Assembly (NCBI RefSeq): GCF_044772865.1
Contig: NZ_CP173029.1
Coordinates: 2,480,001-2,544,000 of the forward strand
Length of the DNA: 64,000 nucleotides
Reading direction: 5' to 3'
Origin: Algirhabdus cladophorae
Lineage (GTDB): Bacteria; Pseudomonadota; Alphaproteobacteria; Rhodobacterales; Rhodobacteraceae
Part shown: piece by piece, positions 45,258 to 54,712 of the stretch
How the letters are laid out: each line of letters begins with the position of its first letter
Numbering within the stretch: position 1 is the stretch's first letter
Made by a program: the position numbers and the translations under genes
The notes under the pieces: model-generated
Database searches by the model: none
Told to the model about the DNA's origin: nothing
The model's input: only the letters and a program-made list of their open reading frames with translations

Positions 45258-46124
45258 CTATTTTGCGGCACATGTGATCAGTGTCACCGACGCAACCCGC
45301 CGTTTTTGCGAGATCTCAGGACACCAATCGCTTTCAACACGCAAGTACCCCCCATATTTCAGTTGGGGCAAAATTGCATCCAGCACCTTTTCCGCCATGT
45401 CGCGTTCGCCTAGGGCAAGCGCTGTGCGGTAATTCCCGCCGCGTTGGTATATCGCCAATTGATCTGCCAATTCGGGTTGTGAGGTTATGGTCTTTTGAAG
45501 GATCCCCCGGATCAGTTTGACCTGCTGCAATCCGGTTTCCAGTGTTTTGTTCGATCCCGCAACAATCAACCAATTGCCAGCCACAGGCGCCGCTTTGGTG
45601 ACCTTTTCGAGGCTGAGGATTTGTGCCTCTTGTTGTTGCACATTTTGCACCAGCGTTTCTCGCACTTGATCCAAGCTGCTCGACAATTCCACAACTTCGG
45701 CGGATTGCACGGCCGAGGGGCGCGTGCCGCCCTGCAACGATTGCAACCGGTTTTCGACGCTGGCAATCGCTGCCAAGGCCTCACTGGTGGCTTCCGTATT
45801 GTCTTTTTTCTTGGCTATGATCCGGTCGTTTGAAATTTTGCCGCCCAGAAGGCTGAATTCCTTGATCGCGCCACACCGCAGAAAATGATCAACTTTACCC
45901 AATACACTGACCGGCAATTGCCGCTGACGCAGCGCTTCATCGGCTTCATCTTCAAATTTGAAGCAAATGCTCTCACGGTATTCGCGGCGGGCTTCCCCAC
46001 TAAAGTAACTCGCGCCAAAATCCAAAATCAGATATGTGGGCAACGCAGCGAGAAGGAGAAATTTCGTCCAAGCGCTGAGGCGTTCAGGCGACAATCGGCT
46101 TGGGGCGGGACTTGCGTCAGACAT
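45258..46124 (-). CDS. Single-helix membrane protein with coiled coil, unknown
   Basis: 288 residues. One membrane helix at about 21-40 (WTKFLLLAALPTYLILDFGA), then a mostly periplasmic or cytoplasmic region with a coiled-coil segment at about 110-175 (ATSEALAAIASVENRLQSL; VVELSSSLDQVRETLVQ). The C-terminal domain has repetitive AIYQRGGNYRTALALGERDMA (TPR-like) and ends in two cysteines (WCPEIS, ITCAAK). No family is recognised. It stands alone between MAPEG and thrS. Confidence 0.7.
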   Translation of the reverse strand: MSDASPAPSRLSPERLSAWTKFLLLAALPTYLILDFGASYFSGEARREYRESICFKFEDEADEALRQRQLPVSVLGKVDHFLRCGAIKEFSLLGGKISNDRIIAKKKDNTEATSEALAAIASVENRLQSLQGGTRPSAVQSAEVVELSSSLDQVRETLVQNVQQQEAQILSLEKVTKAAPVAGNWLIVAGSNKTLETGLQQVKLIRGILQKTITSQPELADQLAIYQRGGNYRTALALGERDMAEKVLDAILPQLKYGGYLRVESDWCPEISQKRRVASVTLITCAAK

Positions 46125-46325
46125 AAATACAACCTCCAGAATAATTAACCAAAGGTAAACTCAACTTAAAAATATCGGTAGGCTGGTATTCCCTACCCCG
46201 GCGGGGCTGTAACACCCGCAAGGATCGCGTTGGATATTGACGCATTCCGGTCCGCAGCGCATATAGACGCCACATACCCGCAACCGGACGTTTCGTAGGC
46301 GTCAAACAGACGAGGAGCCCAACAG

Positions 46326-48272
46326 ATGGCCCAAATCACTCTCACTCTTCCTGACGGCAATGCACGGCAATATGAGGCAGGCGTCACTGCCGCCGAAGTT
46401 GCTGCTGATATCTCGAACTCTTTGGCCAAGAAGGCCATTTCCGCCACAGTGAATGGCGCCCATTGGGATCTGCAATGGCCCATCGAGGCCGACAGCAGCA
46501 TCGCGTTGCACACAATGAAAGACGAAGTTCAAGCGCTGGAACTGGTCCGTCACGATCTGGCCCACATCATGGCCCGTGCTGTTCAGGAAATCTGGCCGGA
46601 CGTCAAAGTCACCATCGGCCCCGTAATCAAAGACGGCTGGTACTATGATTTTGACCGTGCCGAGCCATTTACCCCTGACGATCTGGCCACCATCGAAAAG
46701 AAGATGAAAGAGATCATCAACCTGCGCGACGGTGTCAAAACCGAAGTTTGGGAGCGGGATGTCGCGATCAAATATTATGAGGATCGCGGCGAGCCATATA
46801 AAGTGGAACTGATCGAGAGCATTCCCGGTGACGAGCCGTTGCGCATGTATTGGCATGGCGACTGGCAGGATCTGTGCCGTGGCCCGCACCTGCAACACAC
46901 AGGTCAGGTCCCTGCAGACGGGTTCAAACTGATGTCTATCGCTGGTGCCTATTGGCGCGGTGACAGTGACCGCCCAATGTTGCAACGGATTTATGGCTGT
47001 GCCTTTACAAACAAAGAGGGCCTCAAAAAACATCTGAATATGCTTGAAGAAGCCGCCCTGCGCGATCACCGTAAATTGGGTCGCGAAATGGACCTCTTCC
47101 ATATGCAAGAAGAGGCCCCCGGTCAGGTGTTTTGGCACCCCAACGGCTGGACTATATATACAGAGCTGCAAGACTACATGCGCCGCCGTCAACGGGCCGG
47201 TGGCTATGTCGAGGTTAATACACCCCAAGTGGTGAATCGCCAGCTGTGGGAAAAGTCCGGCCACTGGGAAAGCTATCAGGAAAACATGTTCATCGTCGAA
47301 GTGGACGAGGATCACGCGCGCGAAAAGACGATCAATGCGCTGAAACCGATGAATTGCCCCTGTCACGTGCAGGTCTTTAACCAAGGCCTGAAATCCTACC
47401 GCGACCTGCCCCTGCGGATGGCCGAATTTGGATCGTGTAACCGGTATGAGCCCTCGGGTGCATTGCATGGGATCATGCGCGTGCGCGGCTTTACTCAAGA
47501 TGACGGGCACATTTTCTGTTCCGAGGATCAAATCGAGGCCGAGACAAAGACCTTCATCGAGTTTCTGTCCGGCATCTACGCCGAACTAGGCTTTAGCGAC
47601 TGGTCGATCAAACTTTCTACCCGGCCGGAAAAGCGGATCGGCAGTGATGAGGTCTGGGATCAGTTGGAAACCGCTTTGGGCAATGCGTGTAAAGCGGCAG
47701 GCTATGACTATGACATTCAAGAAGGCGAAGGGGCATTTTACGGACCCAAGCTGGAGTTTGTTCTGACCGACGCCATCGGCCGTGATTGGCAATGCGGCAC
47801 GCTTCAGGTCGACAGCAACATGCCCGACCGACTAGAGGCCAGCTACATCGGCCAAGACGGCAATCGCCATCAGCCTGTGATGCTACACCGAGCAACACTG
47901 GGATCTTTTGAGCGGTTTATCGGGATCCTTATCGAGGAACATGCAGGCAAACTGCCGTTTTGGCTGGCCCCGCGTCAGGTGGTTGTGGCCAGCATTGTCA
48001 CCGACGCAAACGACTACGTGCATGATGTTGTGGCCAAACTAAAGGCCATGGGTGTGCGTGCCGAGGCCGACATCCGCAACGAAAAGATCAACTATAAGGT
48101 CCGCGAACACAGTCTTGGTAAGGTACCGGTCATTCTGGCCTGCGGTATGAAAGAGGTCGACGAAGGTACTGTTTCAATCCGCCGCTTGGGTCAAAAGCAA
48201 ACTTCGGTTCAAGATTTCTCAACCGTTCTGTCGGAATTGGCATTGGACGCCAAGGCCCCGGATCTGCGGTAA
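46326..48272 (+). CDS. thrS: Threonyl-tRNA synthetase
   Basis: 648 residues, full length. Domain order: TGS domain ([19 protein letters not shown]), editing domain with the metal site [11 protein letters not shown] and [11 protein letters not shown], and class II catalytic core with motif 2 around [23 protein letters not shown]. The zinc-binding Cys is in [13 protein letters not shown], and the C-terminal anticodon-binding domain contains [15 protein letters not shown]. It charges tRNA-Thr. Upstream (46125-46325) I see no T-box or attenuator. Confidence 0.97.
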   Translation: MAQITLTLPDGNARQYEAGVTAAEVAADISNSLAKKAISATVNGAHWDLQWPIEADSSIALHTMKDEVQALELVRHDLAHIMARAVQEIWPDVKVTIGPVIKDGWYYDFDRAEPFTPDDLATIEKKMKEIINLRDGVKTEVWERDVAIKYYEDRGEPYKVELIESIPGDEPLRMYWHGDWQDLCRGPHLQHTGQVPADGFKLMSIAGAYWRGDSDRPMLQRIYGCAFTNKEGLKKHLNMLEEAALRDHRKLGREMDLFHMQEEAPGQVFWHPNGWTIYTELQDYMRRRQRAGGYVEVNTPQVVNRQLWEKSGHWESYQENMFIVEVDEDHAREKTINALKPMNCPCHVQVFNQGLKSYRDLPLRMAEFGSCNRYEPSGALHGIMRVRGFTQDDGHIFCSEDQIEAETKTFIEFLSGIYAELGFSDWSIKLSTRPEKRIGSDEVWDQLETALGNACKAAGYDYDIQEGEGAFYGPKLEFVLTDAIGRDWQCGTLQVDSNMPDRLEASYIGQDGNRHQPVMLHRATLGSFERFIGILIEEHAGKLPFWLAPRQVVVASIVTDANDYVHDVVAKLKAMGVRAEADIRNEKINYKVREHSLGKVPVILACGMKEVDEGTVSIRRLGQKQTSVQDFSTVLSELALDAKAPDLR

Positions 48273-48595
48273 TCCTTTTGGTTGGCTCCTGCACTGGGGG
48301 CCATCCATCGTAACACTTCGCGTGATTCCACCGTGTTCCAATCGCAAATGGCCTGCGACATGTTGTACGCGTGGGTTGAAATGTTGCAGCGCAGCTTCAT
48401 CTCAAGCAACACATTGCAAAAATCGGGACTAACACCCGCAATTTTTGTAACATTCTTCACACCCTCATCACATCCGCTAACGCGGACGACATCACACGCG
48501 CCTGTGATTGGAAAGACTTAACACCTCGGGTCTACAACTTCCCCACGACACAACGAACAGTGTCGCCCAAACACGAAACACAAAGGGAAGTATCC
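48273..48595. other. Non-coding gap upstream of the bufferin-type operon
   Basis: 323 nt with no supportable gene; a minus-strand reading frame across it and thrS has no family features. Near its right end is an ECF-like promoter candidate (see 48510-48535). A TGTAACA box at 48446-48452 recalls the -35 of ECF sigma factors such as SigF, but I find no matching -10 at the usual distance. Confidence 0.5.
48510..48535 (+). promoter_or_regulatory. Candidate ECF-sigma promoter of the bufferin-type operon
   Basis: GGAAA at 48510-48514 and GTCTA at 48530-48534, with 15 nt between, match the RpoE/ECF consensus GGAAC-N15/16-GTCTA closely. The start site would lie about 55 nt before the DUF2282 ATG. 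No sigma gene is in the window. Confidence 0.42.
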
Positions 48596-48883
48596 ATGTC
48601 CACTACAGTTAAAACTCTCGCCGTTGCCGGTGCTGTTGCAGCCGCTTTGACCGCCACAGTTCAAGTTGCAGAAGCCCAATCCAAAGAAAAATGCTACGGT
48701 ATTTCCTTGGCTGGCCAAAATGACTGTGCCGCTGGCCCAGGCACAACATGCGCAGGCACATCCACAGTAGATTTCCAAGGCAACGCCTGGAAATTGGTTG
48801 CAGCTGGCACATGCACAGACATGTCCGTTGAAGGCGACCGCATGGGTTCGCTGGAAGCACTGGACCGCGACCTGCCAGCATAA
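48596..48883 (+). CDS. bufA1: DUF2282 bufferin-type copper-binding RiPP precursor
   Basis: 95 residues. Unusually for a RiPP it has a Sec-type signal peptide ([17 protein letters not shown], cleavage after AEA at 27) and a mature part with four cysteines at 33, 44, 52 and 73 in the family pattern [25 protein letters not shown]. In bufferins the central cysteines become thiooxazoles, made by a DUF692 MNIO enzyme, and the product chelates copper in the periplasm. The next three genes are exactly the expected partners. ATG 48596 is chosen over an in-frame upstream start at 48560. Identity to the family is strong; modification here is inferred. Confidence 0.88.
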   Translation: MSTTVKTLAVAGAVAAALTATVQVAEAQSKEKCYGISLAGQNDCAAGPGTTCAGTSTVDFQGNAWKLVAAGTCTDMSVEGDRMGSLEALDRDLPA

Positions 48884-48951
48884 GCTGATAGATTTTTGGT
48901 GGGAGGATCGTGTATCCTCCCATCACACCAATCTTGGGAAAGGACCAAACC

Positions 48952-49809
48952 ATGCTCGACGCCACGCATAATTTTGACCGCCTTCCCAACAAAACTGGCG
49001 TTGGTTACAAAGCCCAGCATTTCAACGATATTATGGCCAATGCAGGTCCCGTCGCATGGTTGGAAATTCACGCCGAAAACTATATGGGCGACGGCGGACG
49101 GCCTTTGGCCCAACTGCGTCACCTGTCGCAAAAATTTCCGATATCCGTGCACGGCGTTGGCCTGTCGATTGGCGCCGAAGGGCCGCTTGATCCAGATCAC
49201 CTTGCACGTCTCAAACACTTGGTCGATTGGCTGAACCCCGCCAGCTTTTCTGAACATTTGGCATGGTCCACCCATGACAGCCATTTCCTGAACGACCTGC
49301 TGCCTGTGCCCTATACCGAAGGCACATTGTCCAAAGTCTGCGAGCATATTGATCAGGTTCAAACCCTTTTGGGCCGGCAGATGCTGTTGGAAAACCCCAG
49401 CACCTATGTAGCTTTTTCGGACAATGAAATGTCCGAGATTGAGTATATCAATCAGATTGTTAAGCGAACAGGCTGTGGCCTGCTTCTGGATGTAAACAAC
49501 GTTTTTGTGTCGGCCACAAACCAACAAACAGATCCTCGTTCCTACATTGATGCCTTCCCGGTTGAGGCCGTGGGCGAGATCCATTTGGGCGGCCATGACG
49601 AGGACGAAGACGACCACGGCGCCCCTTTGTTGATCGACAGCCATGGGCGCGAAGTCGTTGATCCGGTCTGGGCGCTTTATGACTATACATTGCAAAAGGC
49701 GGGCCCCCGCCCGACGCTGATCGAGTGGGACACAGATGTTCCAGATTGGCCTATTTTGGCGGCCGAAGCCCTGCGCGCTGACGGTGCACTCACGGCCTTG
49801 GCTCAATGA
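48952..49809 (+). CDS. bufB: DUF692 multinuclear non-haem iron oxidative enzyme (MNIO, BufB/MbnB-like)
   Basis: 285 residues, TIM-barrel enzyme that oxidatively converts precursor cysteines to thiooxazole or related rings. Candidate iron ligands in order: LEIHAENYM (His40, Glu42), VHGVGLSIG (His67), FSEHLAWS (Glu101, His102), LLENPSTY (Glu147, Asn148), LLLDVNNVF (Asp180, Asn183), EIHLGGHDE (His211, His215) and IEWDTDVP (Glu258, Asp260). ATG 48952 follows GGAAAGG and is preferred over 48910. 68 nt after the precursor and overlapping the partner gene by 4 nt. Confidence 0.92.
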   Translation: MLDATHNFDRLPNKTGVGYKAQHFNDIMANAGPVAWLEIHAENYMGDGGRPLAQLRHLSQKFPISVHGVGLSIGAEGPLDPDHLARLKHLVDWLNPASFSEHLAWSTHDSHFLNDLLPVPYTEGTLSKVCEHIDQVQTLLGRQMLLENPSTYVAFSDNEMSEIEYINQIVKRTGCGLLLDVNNVFVSATNQQTDPRSYIDAFPVEAVGEIHLGGHDEDEDDHGAPLLIDSHGREVVDPVWALYDYTLQKAGPRPTLIEWDTDVPDWPILAAEALRADGALTALAQ

Positions 49810-50552
49810 CACAGCAATCGGATTTCAAAACGGCGCTGCTGGATCCCGACCGTGTACCGCCGCCCAATGTGGTAGACCCACAGGGCCGTGCCGCCCCAAA
49901 ACGGTTCAACGTCTACCGAAATAATGTGGCTGTCAGTCTCACAGATGCCCTGCGCACCGGGTTTCCGGTGATCCTGAAACTGGTTGGTGACGACTTTTTC
50001 AACGCGATGGCTGGCGTGTATTTGCGGCAACATCCTCCGGCCAGTAGCCTCATGATGCACTACGGGCAAGAGATGCCGCAGTTCCTAAAGCACTTTAAAC
50101 CAGCCGAACAGTTGCCCTATCTAGCGGATGTAGCCCAGCTGGAACTGGTCATGCGCGCCAGTTATCATGCCGCGGATATGACGCCTATTGCAGCGGACCT
50201 GTTGCAAACCACGCCCACCGATACGCTGATGCAAATGCGCTTTTGTGTTGTGCCTTCAGCCAAACTGATCCGCTCGCGCTTTCCCATTTACGATATTTGG
50301 CGGGTCAATATGACCCAAGATGCGACGCCCCCCCAACCGGGCGGTCAGGCCGTACTGATCACGCGCCCCGACTATGATCCGATGCCACATCTTTTGCCCG
50401 CAGGCGCTGCGACTTTTGTTTTGGCGCTGCAAGACGGTGCGACCTTCGGCGATGCCTTACAAAAAGCCGGGACCGCCGTACCCGAGTTTGATCTGGCAGC
50501 CAGCCTTGGTCTGCTTTTGCAAGGCAACGCCCTTGCCCCCTTTTCGACCTAA
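49806..50552 (+). CDS. bufC: DUF2063 MNIO partner protein (BufC-like)
   Basis: 248 residues, two domains. The N-terminal DUF2063 part ([43 protein letters not shown]) is followed by a C-terminal winged-helix-like region ([19 protein letters not shown]). In MNIO systems it presents the precursor peptide to the DUF692 enzyme; older annotation as a DNA-binding protein is not supported here. ATGA overlap with bufB shows fixed stoichiometry. Confidence 0.9.
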   Translation: MTQQSDFKTALLDPDRVPPPNVVDPQGRAAPKRFNVYRNNVAVSLTDALRTGFPVILKLVGDDFFNAMAGVYLRQHPPASSLMMHYGQEMPQFLKHFKPAEQLPYLADVAQLELVMRASYHAADMTPIAADLLQTTPTDTLMQMRFCVVPSAKLIRSRFPIYDIWRVNMTQDATPPQPGGQAVLITRPDYDPMPHLLPAGAATFVLALQDGATFGDALQKAGTAVPEFDLAASLGLLLQGNALAPFST

Positions 50553-50570
50553 GACAGAAAGTCCGTTTCC

Positions 50571-51131
50571 ATGACATCCTTGATAAACTTGCATCATCGC
50601 CTCTTTGGAGGCCTCGAAAAGAATGGCCACTGGATGACACCCACTTTGGCGCGTTTCATGTTTGTCGCGGTTTTGTTCAGTTATTACTGGTCATCGGCCA
50701 AAACCAAAGTTGGCGATGGGATCTTTGGATTTCTCAGCCCGTCAGACGGCGCCTATATCCAAATCTTTCCCAAAGCTGTGGAGGCCGCAGGGTATGACAC
50801 CAGCCAACTGAACGCATTCCATTGGCTGATTGCCACAGCGGGAACTGTGGCTGAGTTTGTCTTGCCAGTTCTCATCGTCGTGGGCTTGCTCACCCGATTG
50901 GCCAGCATTGGTATGATCGGATTTATCGTGGTGCAATCGATTGTCGATGTGACGGGTCATGGGGTCGGCGGTGCGGACTTAGGCGCATGGTTCGACAAAG
51001 CCTCCGGATCATTGATCATGGATCAACGCGGGCTTTGGATCTTTTTGCTGCTGGTATTGGTCATTCAGGGCGCAGGGCCCCTTTCACTGGATCGGCTATT
51101 TGGTCGATCGGATCACAACAGTGCGGATTGA
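50571..51131 (+). CDS. DoxX-family membrane protein of the bufferin operon
   Basis: 186 residues with four hydrophobic helices (YYWSSAK preceded by RFMFVAVLFS; AEFVLPVLIVVGLLTRLASIG; IGFIVVQSIVDV; LWIFLLLVLVIQGAGPLSL), typical of DoxX/TQO small-subunit proteins. In Caulobacter the fourth gig gene is also DoxX-like. It may couple the peptide system to the quinone pool or act in export; role unknown. It follows bufC by 18 nt and overlaps the convergent ArsC-like gene by 19 nt. Confidence 0.9.
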   Translation: MTSLINLHHRLFGGLEKNGHWMTPTLARFMFVAVLFSYYWSSAKTKVGDGIFGFLSPSDGAYIQIFPKAVEAAGYDTSQLNAFHWLIATAGTVAEFVLPVLIVVGLLTRLASIGMIGFIVVQSIVDVTGHGVGGADLGAWFDKASGSLIMDQRGLWIFLLLVLVIQGAGPLSLDRLFGRSDHNSAD

Positions 51132-51436
51132 ACCTCGGGTGTCCACCCCAGATAGAGCCTGCCATCACTCTCAATAACGGGGCGCTTCATCAGGGTCGGA
51201 TTCGAAACAAGCTGATCAATCACAGGTTGTTCGCGTTCCTCCTGTGACATATTGCGCCAGGTGGTTGACCGTTTGTTCACCAGATTCTCACCGAAACTGT
51301 CGTAAAATCGTTGCAAGTCGCCTATTTTCACGCCATCTGCCCGAACATCAGTCACTACCACTTCTTTGCCAGCCGCTGTGAGCGCCTTGAGGGCTTTTTT
51401 ACAAGTATCGCAAGCCTTTAGCCCGTAAAATTTCAT
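51113..51436 (-). CDS. ArsC/Spx-family thioredoxin-fold protein (YffB-like)
   Basis: 107 residues: ACDTCKKALKAL at 8-19 gives a CxxC (Cys9, Cys12) after the first strand, followed by VVVTDVRADG and KRPVIESDGRLYLGW, the cis-Pro strand of the thioredoxin fold. The overall form matches ArsC-related proteins of the YffB/Spx type, not a bona fide arsenate reductase (no ars genes nearby). Convergent with, and overlapping, the DoxX gene. Confidence 0.9.
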   Translation of the reverse strand: MKFYGLKACDTCKKALKALTAAGKEVVVTDVRADGVKIGDLQRFYDSFGENLVNKRSTTWRNMSQEEREQPVIDQLVSNPTLMKRPVIESDGRLYLGWTPEVQSALL

Positions 51437-51529
51437 TGGTTTTTCTCCGAGTTCCTTAGCATGTTACCGCGTATTACAGAGTTTATTAAGGCTTTCTCTT
51501 GATTTATCTGCAAAAGCCCTACAACTAAG

Positions 51530-51645
51530 AAGCGTGACAACAGACGTTTTGACGACCACCCCTCCTTGGGTAGCCGACGGACGAAGAACACTGGCTGCAC
51601 CACCTCGCCGCAGTTCCGCGGGCGGGTATACTAAGGAGAAGACGG
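51530..51645 (+). promoter_or_regulatory. Structured 5' leader of the cold-shock gene
   Basis: About 110 nt of G/C-rich, gene-free sequence runs from AAGCGTGACAACAGACG to a strong AAGGAGAAG ribosome-binding site right before the ATG. It contains local complementary segments (GCGGGCGGGTA, CACCACCTCGCCGC) and is consistent with a thermo-responsive leader, but no defined RNA family is asserted. Confidence 0.45.
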
Positions 51646-51852
51646 ATGGCCACAGGCACCGTAAAATGGTTCAACACAACAAAAGGCTTCGGCTTTATTG
51701 CACCGGATGATGGCGGAAAAGACGTGTTTGTACACATTTCTGCTGTTGAACGTGCTGGTTTGACCGGTTTGGCAGACAACCAGAAAATCGAATATGACAT
51801 GATCGAAGGCCGCGACGGCCGTGCCTCTGCAGGCGAGCTTAAACTGCTCTAA
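51646..51852 (+). CDS. Cold-shock protein (CspA family)
   Basis: 68 residues, single S1-like OB fold. The nucleic-acid-binding motifs RNP1 (KGFGFI at about 13-18) and RNP2 (VFVHIS at about 27-32) are intact, and the start MATGTVKWFNTTKGFGFIAP is the canonical family entry. It is an RNA chaperone. A long leader and a strong terminator make it a free-standing gene. Confidence 0.96.
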   Translation: MATGTVKWFNTTKGFGFIAPDDGGKDVFVHISAVERAGLTGLADNQKIEYDMIEGRDGRASAGELKLL

Positions 51853-51878
51853 TTCGGTCTGATCATAGCAAGAACTGG

Positions 51879-51906
51879 AAAAGCCGCCCTATTAGGCGGC
51901 TTTTTT
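51879..51906 (+). terminator. Rho-independent terminator of the cold-shock gene
   Basis: AAGCCGCC and GGCGGCTT form an 8-bp perfect GC-rich stem with a 6-nt loop, directly followed by a run of Ts. It ends 19 nt before the stop codon of the convergent His-rich gene and may also stop that transcript. Confidence 0.93.
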
Positions 51907-51925
51907 ATTGGTAATTAGCATGGGC

Positions 51926-52243
51926 TTAATGCGAGTGATGCTTGGCGTGGCTGTGCATCGACATATGCGAATGGCGCTTTGCATGAGTGTGCGTTTTGAC
52001 GTGCTTGTGCTTTTTCACGTGCGAATGTTTGCGTACGGACGCATGCATCATCGCCTTTTGGTAGGATCCGGCATTCGGGACACCGCAGCAAATTACGCCG
52101 GAAATTGTCACAGGCTGCAGACCAGCCGGGCAAAAGTTACCTGCGCCTTCGTAGGCATAAACCCGTGCATCCTGTGCTGTGGACGGGGTTGCAACCATCA
52201 ATGTCAGGCCAGCAATCGCCGCAAAGACTGTTTTTGAAATCAT
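51926..52243 (-). CDS. Secreted protein with a histidine-rich C-terminal tail
   Basis: 105 residues from ATG 52243 (GGGAGAG site; an in-frame start 10 codons upstream is less likely). Signal peptide MISKTVFAAIAGLTLMVATP-STA. A short globular part follows with Cys38, Cys52 and Cys53 (NFCPAG; GVICCG). Residues 67-105 contain 14 His among Lys and Ser/Thr in HxH units. This is a textbook divalent-metal-binding tail acting outside the inner membrane. No family is recognised. It lies about 0.8 kb from a bufferin-type copper-peptide operon. The role as metal buffer is inference. Confidence 0.8.
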   Translation of the reverse strand: MISKTVFAAIAGLTLMVATPSTAQDARVYAYEGAGNFCPAGLQPVTISGVICCGVPNAGSYQKAMMHASVRKHSHVKKHKHVKTHTHAKRHSHMSMHSHAKHHSH

Positions 52244-52435
52244 CTTTACTCTCCCTCTTGGCTGTTCTGCCAAATGTCTTTATCCCCACCATCGATAGCA
52301 GGTTTTGTTGTTGGGTCAATTTTTTGACGCAAATATTGTGTTTTTTCCCACACTGACGCCACAATTTTCATCGTGGCGCCGGATTGTTTCAACTTCGACA
52401 TCAATCATCGCGGGCCAAATTGCCCAATTCGGGGG

Positions 52436-53344
52436 CTAGTCGTCCAACAAAGCCCGGAATTCGCGCCACTCACCTTTAGACATCCCGCTGGTTTCTTGGG
52501 TCACTGTTTCGCCTGCCAGCATTCGTTTGAGGCAATCCACACCTTTGCCCGACAGGTTCACGCCGCCCATGCGATAGTCCTCAAAAGCCGCATAGGCCGC
52601 AGGGACCCAGTCAGCCACCACTTTGCAAATGGCATCTGCATAAACACGGATTTCATATTGCGCGTGACTGTCTGCACGCAACCGAAGGAAATGAAACAGG
52701 TTGTGCAAATCAACCTTCCAATACCACTGGGTATAAATATTTGCCGGAAGGTTCATGCGTGCCAATTCGCGGGCCAAACCTGCCTGCCCATCCTCAGAAA
52801 TCATCTGCTCATAATTGTCATAGGCGCGGTTGCTATCAGTTTTCAGTATTTCCAAAACCTGAGCAGCCTCAGCACCTTGCAACGCAGCACCCCGTCCTTG
52901 GTTGTTGATTTCGGACTGTGCCGCCAGATGTTCGGGCGACGGTATATAGAATTCACGATCGAGGATCGAATAGCGCGCAGAATATTCATTCACATTTGCG
53001 GTGCGGTGGCGAATCCATTGGCGCGCGACAAAAACCGGCAACTTCACATGCAACTTGATCTCGCACATCTCAAACGGTGTCGAATGCCAATGCCGCATCA
53101 AATACCGGATCAGGCCTTCGTCATTCTGAACCGATTTTGTCCCTTTTCCGTAGCTGACGCGCGCAGCTTGAGTGATTGCAGCATCGTCACCCATGTAATC
53201 AATCACACGGATAAATCCGTGATCCAAGACGTCATAGGCCTTGTATAAATGCGCCTCCATGCCTTCGGAGACGGCACGCAAAGTGGGCTGCGGCGTCGCG
53301 CGCAATTCATCAATCTCAGCCTGTTGTTCTGGATTTAGCGGCAT
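52436..53344 (-). CDS. thyX: Flavin-dependent thymidylate synthase
   Basis: 302 residues from ATG 53344, which an AAAGG site supports over a GTG nine bases earlier. The ThyX motif RHR-x7-S is [11 protein letters not shown], followed by [16 protein letters not shown] and WYWKVDLHN are conserved FAD/dUMP contacts. It converts dUMP to dTMP using reduced FAD and methylene-tetrahydrofolate. No thyA or folA is in the window. Monocistronic. Confidence 0.96.
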   Translation of the reverse strand: MPLNPEQQAEIDELRATPQPTLRAVSEGMEAHLYKAYDVLDHGFIRVIDYMGDDAAITQAARVSYGKGTKSVQNDEGLIRYLMRHWHSTPFEMCEIKLHVKLPVFVARQWIRHRTANVNEYSARYSILDREFYIPSPEHLAAQSEINNQGRGAALQGAEAAQVLEILKTDSNRAYDNYEQMISEDGQAGLARELARMNLPANIYTQWYWKVDLHNLFHFLRLRADSHAQYEIRVYADAICKVVADWVPAAYAAFEDYRMGGVNLSGKGVDCLKRMLAGETVTQETSGMSKGEWREFRALLDD

Positions 53345-53502
53345 TTCTCGCACCTTTAGAGGGAATCAAGTTGTAAGCTACCATATATAGACCCCGATCT
53401 ATTAGAAATGGCTAGTTCTGGATGTCATCCTTTGATAAGATTCGTCATATAGTAGAAACACGGCACCTAATGACCGTGAAACGATTGCGCAGGGGCTTTA
53501 TC

Positions 53503-54696
53503 GTGAGCATTACAAAGTTTCGAGTATCACCTTTCATTCTTGCTGGGGCTCTGGGCCTTGCGGCATGTTCGGACGGGTCTGGCACCAATCCGTTTAAAGC
53601 CGAAGAGGAAGAGCCTGTCGCAGATGCGGTCGTGGATCCAGTAGCCACGATCGACCCGGTTAATCCAAACGTTTCCGAGGATGCCCAGTTCGCCTTCGAC
53701 GAGACCGACGGCCTTGTGATGAACAGCTTTGAATTTGATGCAGCGACCAACAGCATCGTCATCAATAACCTACCCTTCGATGGCCCCGGTCCAACGGAAT
53801 ACACCCTATCTGCCGTTGCGGGGTCCGACACAGCGATCGCATCAACGGACGCAACAATTGCAACCCTTGCCGAATTTGCCGATGTGCGCAGTGTGCGTAT
53901 CTATGAAAACGTCAAACTGACTGGAACTGACGCCAGTGTGGCGCAGGATCCATACTATGCCCTGTTCATCAGAACAGACAATTTCGAAGCGTCGACGACC
54001 GCAACCTCAGTTTACCGCGATGCCGGATATGGCGGTGCCTTGGTGCAAAGATTGGAAAAGGATGTCACCGTTCCTACAAACGGTCTTTATGTGTTTCGCG
54101 GCGTCTACGCGGGCCAACGTACATTCCGTGGACGCGGCGGTTTGGAACTGGTCCAAGGCGATGCAATCATGCGCTATGACGCGATCAATTTTGACCTGAC
54201 AGGGGCAGTCTCCGGCACCATCCAAAACCGTGTGCGCAAGGGAATAGATGGCTCGGTTGGTGCCTCTTTGCCGACAATCACGCTGGCCGTGACACCTGAT
54301 GGACTGGACGGCGTGGTCAATGAAGGTGGCGCAAGCACCTCGTTCGAGGGCAACGCACGTGACACTGGAACCTACACCGCCCTATTAGGCGCCACGGATG
54401 CGACCGAATTAGCAGGCTATATCGTCATGGACGGGGTCGCCGAAATCCAACGGGTGAACTACGATCAAGCGACATTTGTCGACGGGTCCAAATCGGAACT
54501 TACCGAAGCCCAGCGCAACATCATTATCGCAGATCTAGAGGCGGGTCGCACCGCAACTGTCTTTACGATTGACCCTGCCAGTGATCCAAACATCGCCTCC
54601 GTCGAAACCATCAGCGAAGTCTTTCAAACGGACTATAACGCGCGAGAAACTGGTGTTTTCGTGACAAAACAAACCGGTGCTTTCCCCGAACCGTAA
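53503..54696 (+). CDS. Surface-type lipoprotein paired with a Slam-like outer-membrane protein
   Basis: 397 residues. The GTG at 53503 is chosen because AGGGG lies eight bases upstream and it gives a normal lipoprotein signal (SITKFRVSPFILAGALGLAAC, lipidated Cys22); an ATG at 53422 or 53470 would place 15 to 30 charged residues before the signal. The mature protein is acidic and rich in beta strands. Near 290 is GTYTALLGATDATELAGYIV, which fits the A-x-E-x-x-G barrel motif of TbpB-like surface lipoproteins. The next gene is a Slam-like secretor, so surface display and ligand capture are likely. The ligand is unknown. Confidence 0.78.
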   Translation: MSITKFRVSPFILAGALGLAACSDGSGTNPFKAEEEEPVADAVVDPVATIDPVNPNVSEDAQFAFDETDGLVMNSFEFDAATNSIVINNLPFDGPGPTEYTLSAVAGSDTAIASTDATIATLAEFADVRSVRIYENVKLTGTDASVAQDPYYALFIRTDNFEASTTATSVYRDAGYGGALVQRLEKDVTVPTNGLYVFRGVYAGQRTFRGRGGLELVQGDAIMRYDAINFDLTGAVSGTIQNRVRKGIDGSVGASLPTITLAVTPDGLDGVVNEGGASTSFEGNARDTGTYTALLGATDATELAGYIVMDGVAEIQRVNYDQATFVDGSKSELTEAQRNIIIADLEAGRTATVFTIDPASDPNIASVETISEVFQTDYNARETGVFVTKQTGAFPEP

Positions 54697-54712
54697 AGAG
54701 CGGATTTACGCT

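Noticed and set aside
46125..46325. Possible T-box or attenuator before thrS
   Set aside because: No T-box consensus or terminator/antiterminator pair; T-box regulation is not expected in alphaproteobacteria.
46302..47531. 409-codon minus-strand reading frame
   Set aside because: Antisense of thrS; length only reflects the codon bias of thrS.
48209..48460. 83-codon minus-strand frame in the gap after thrS
   Set aside because: Overlaps the thrS 3' end, no ribosome-binding site, no family resemblance.
48694..49812. 372-codon minus-strand reading frame across the bufferin genes
   Set aside because: Antisense shadow of bufA1/bufB; those genes have full family motifs.
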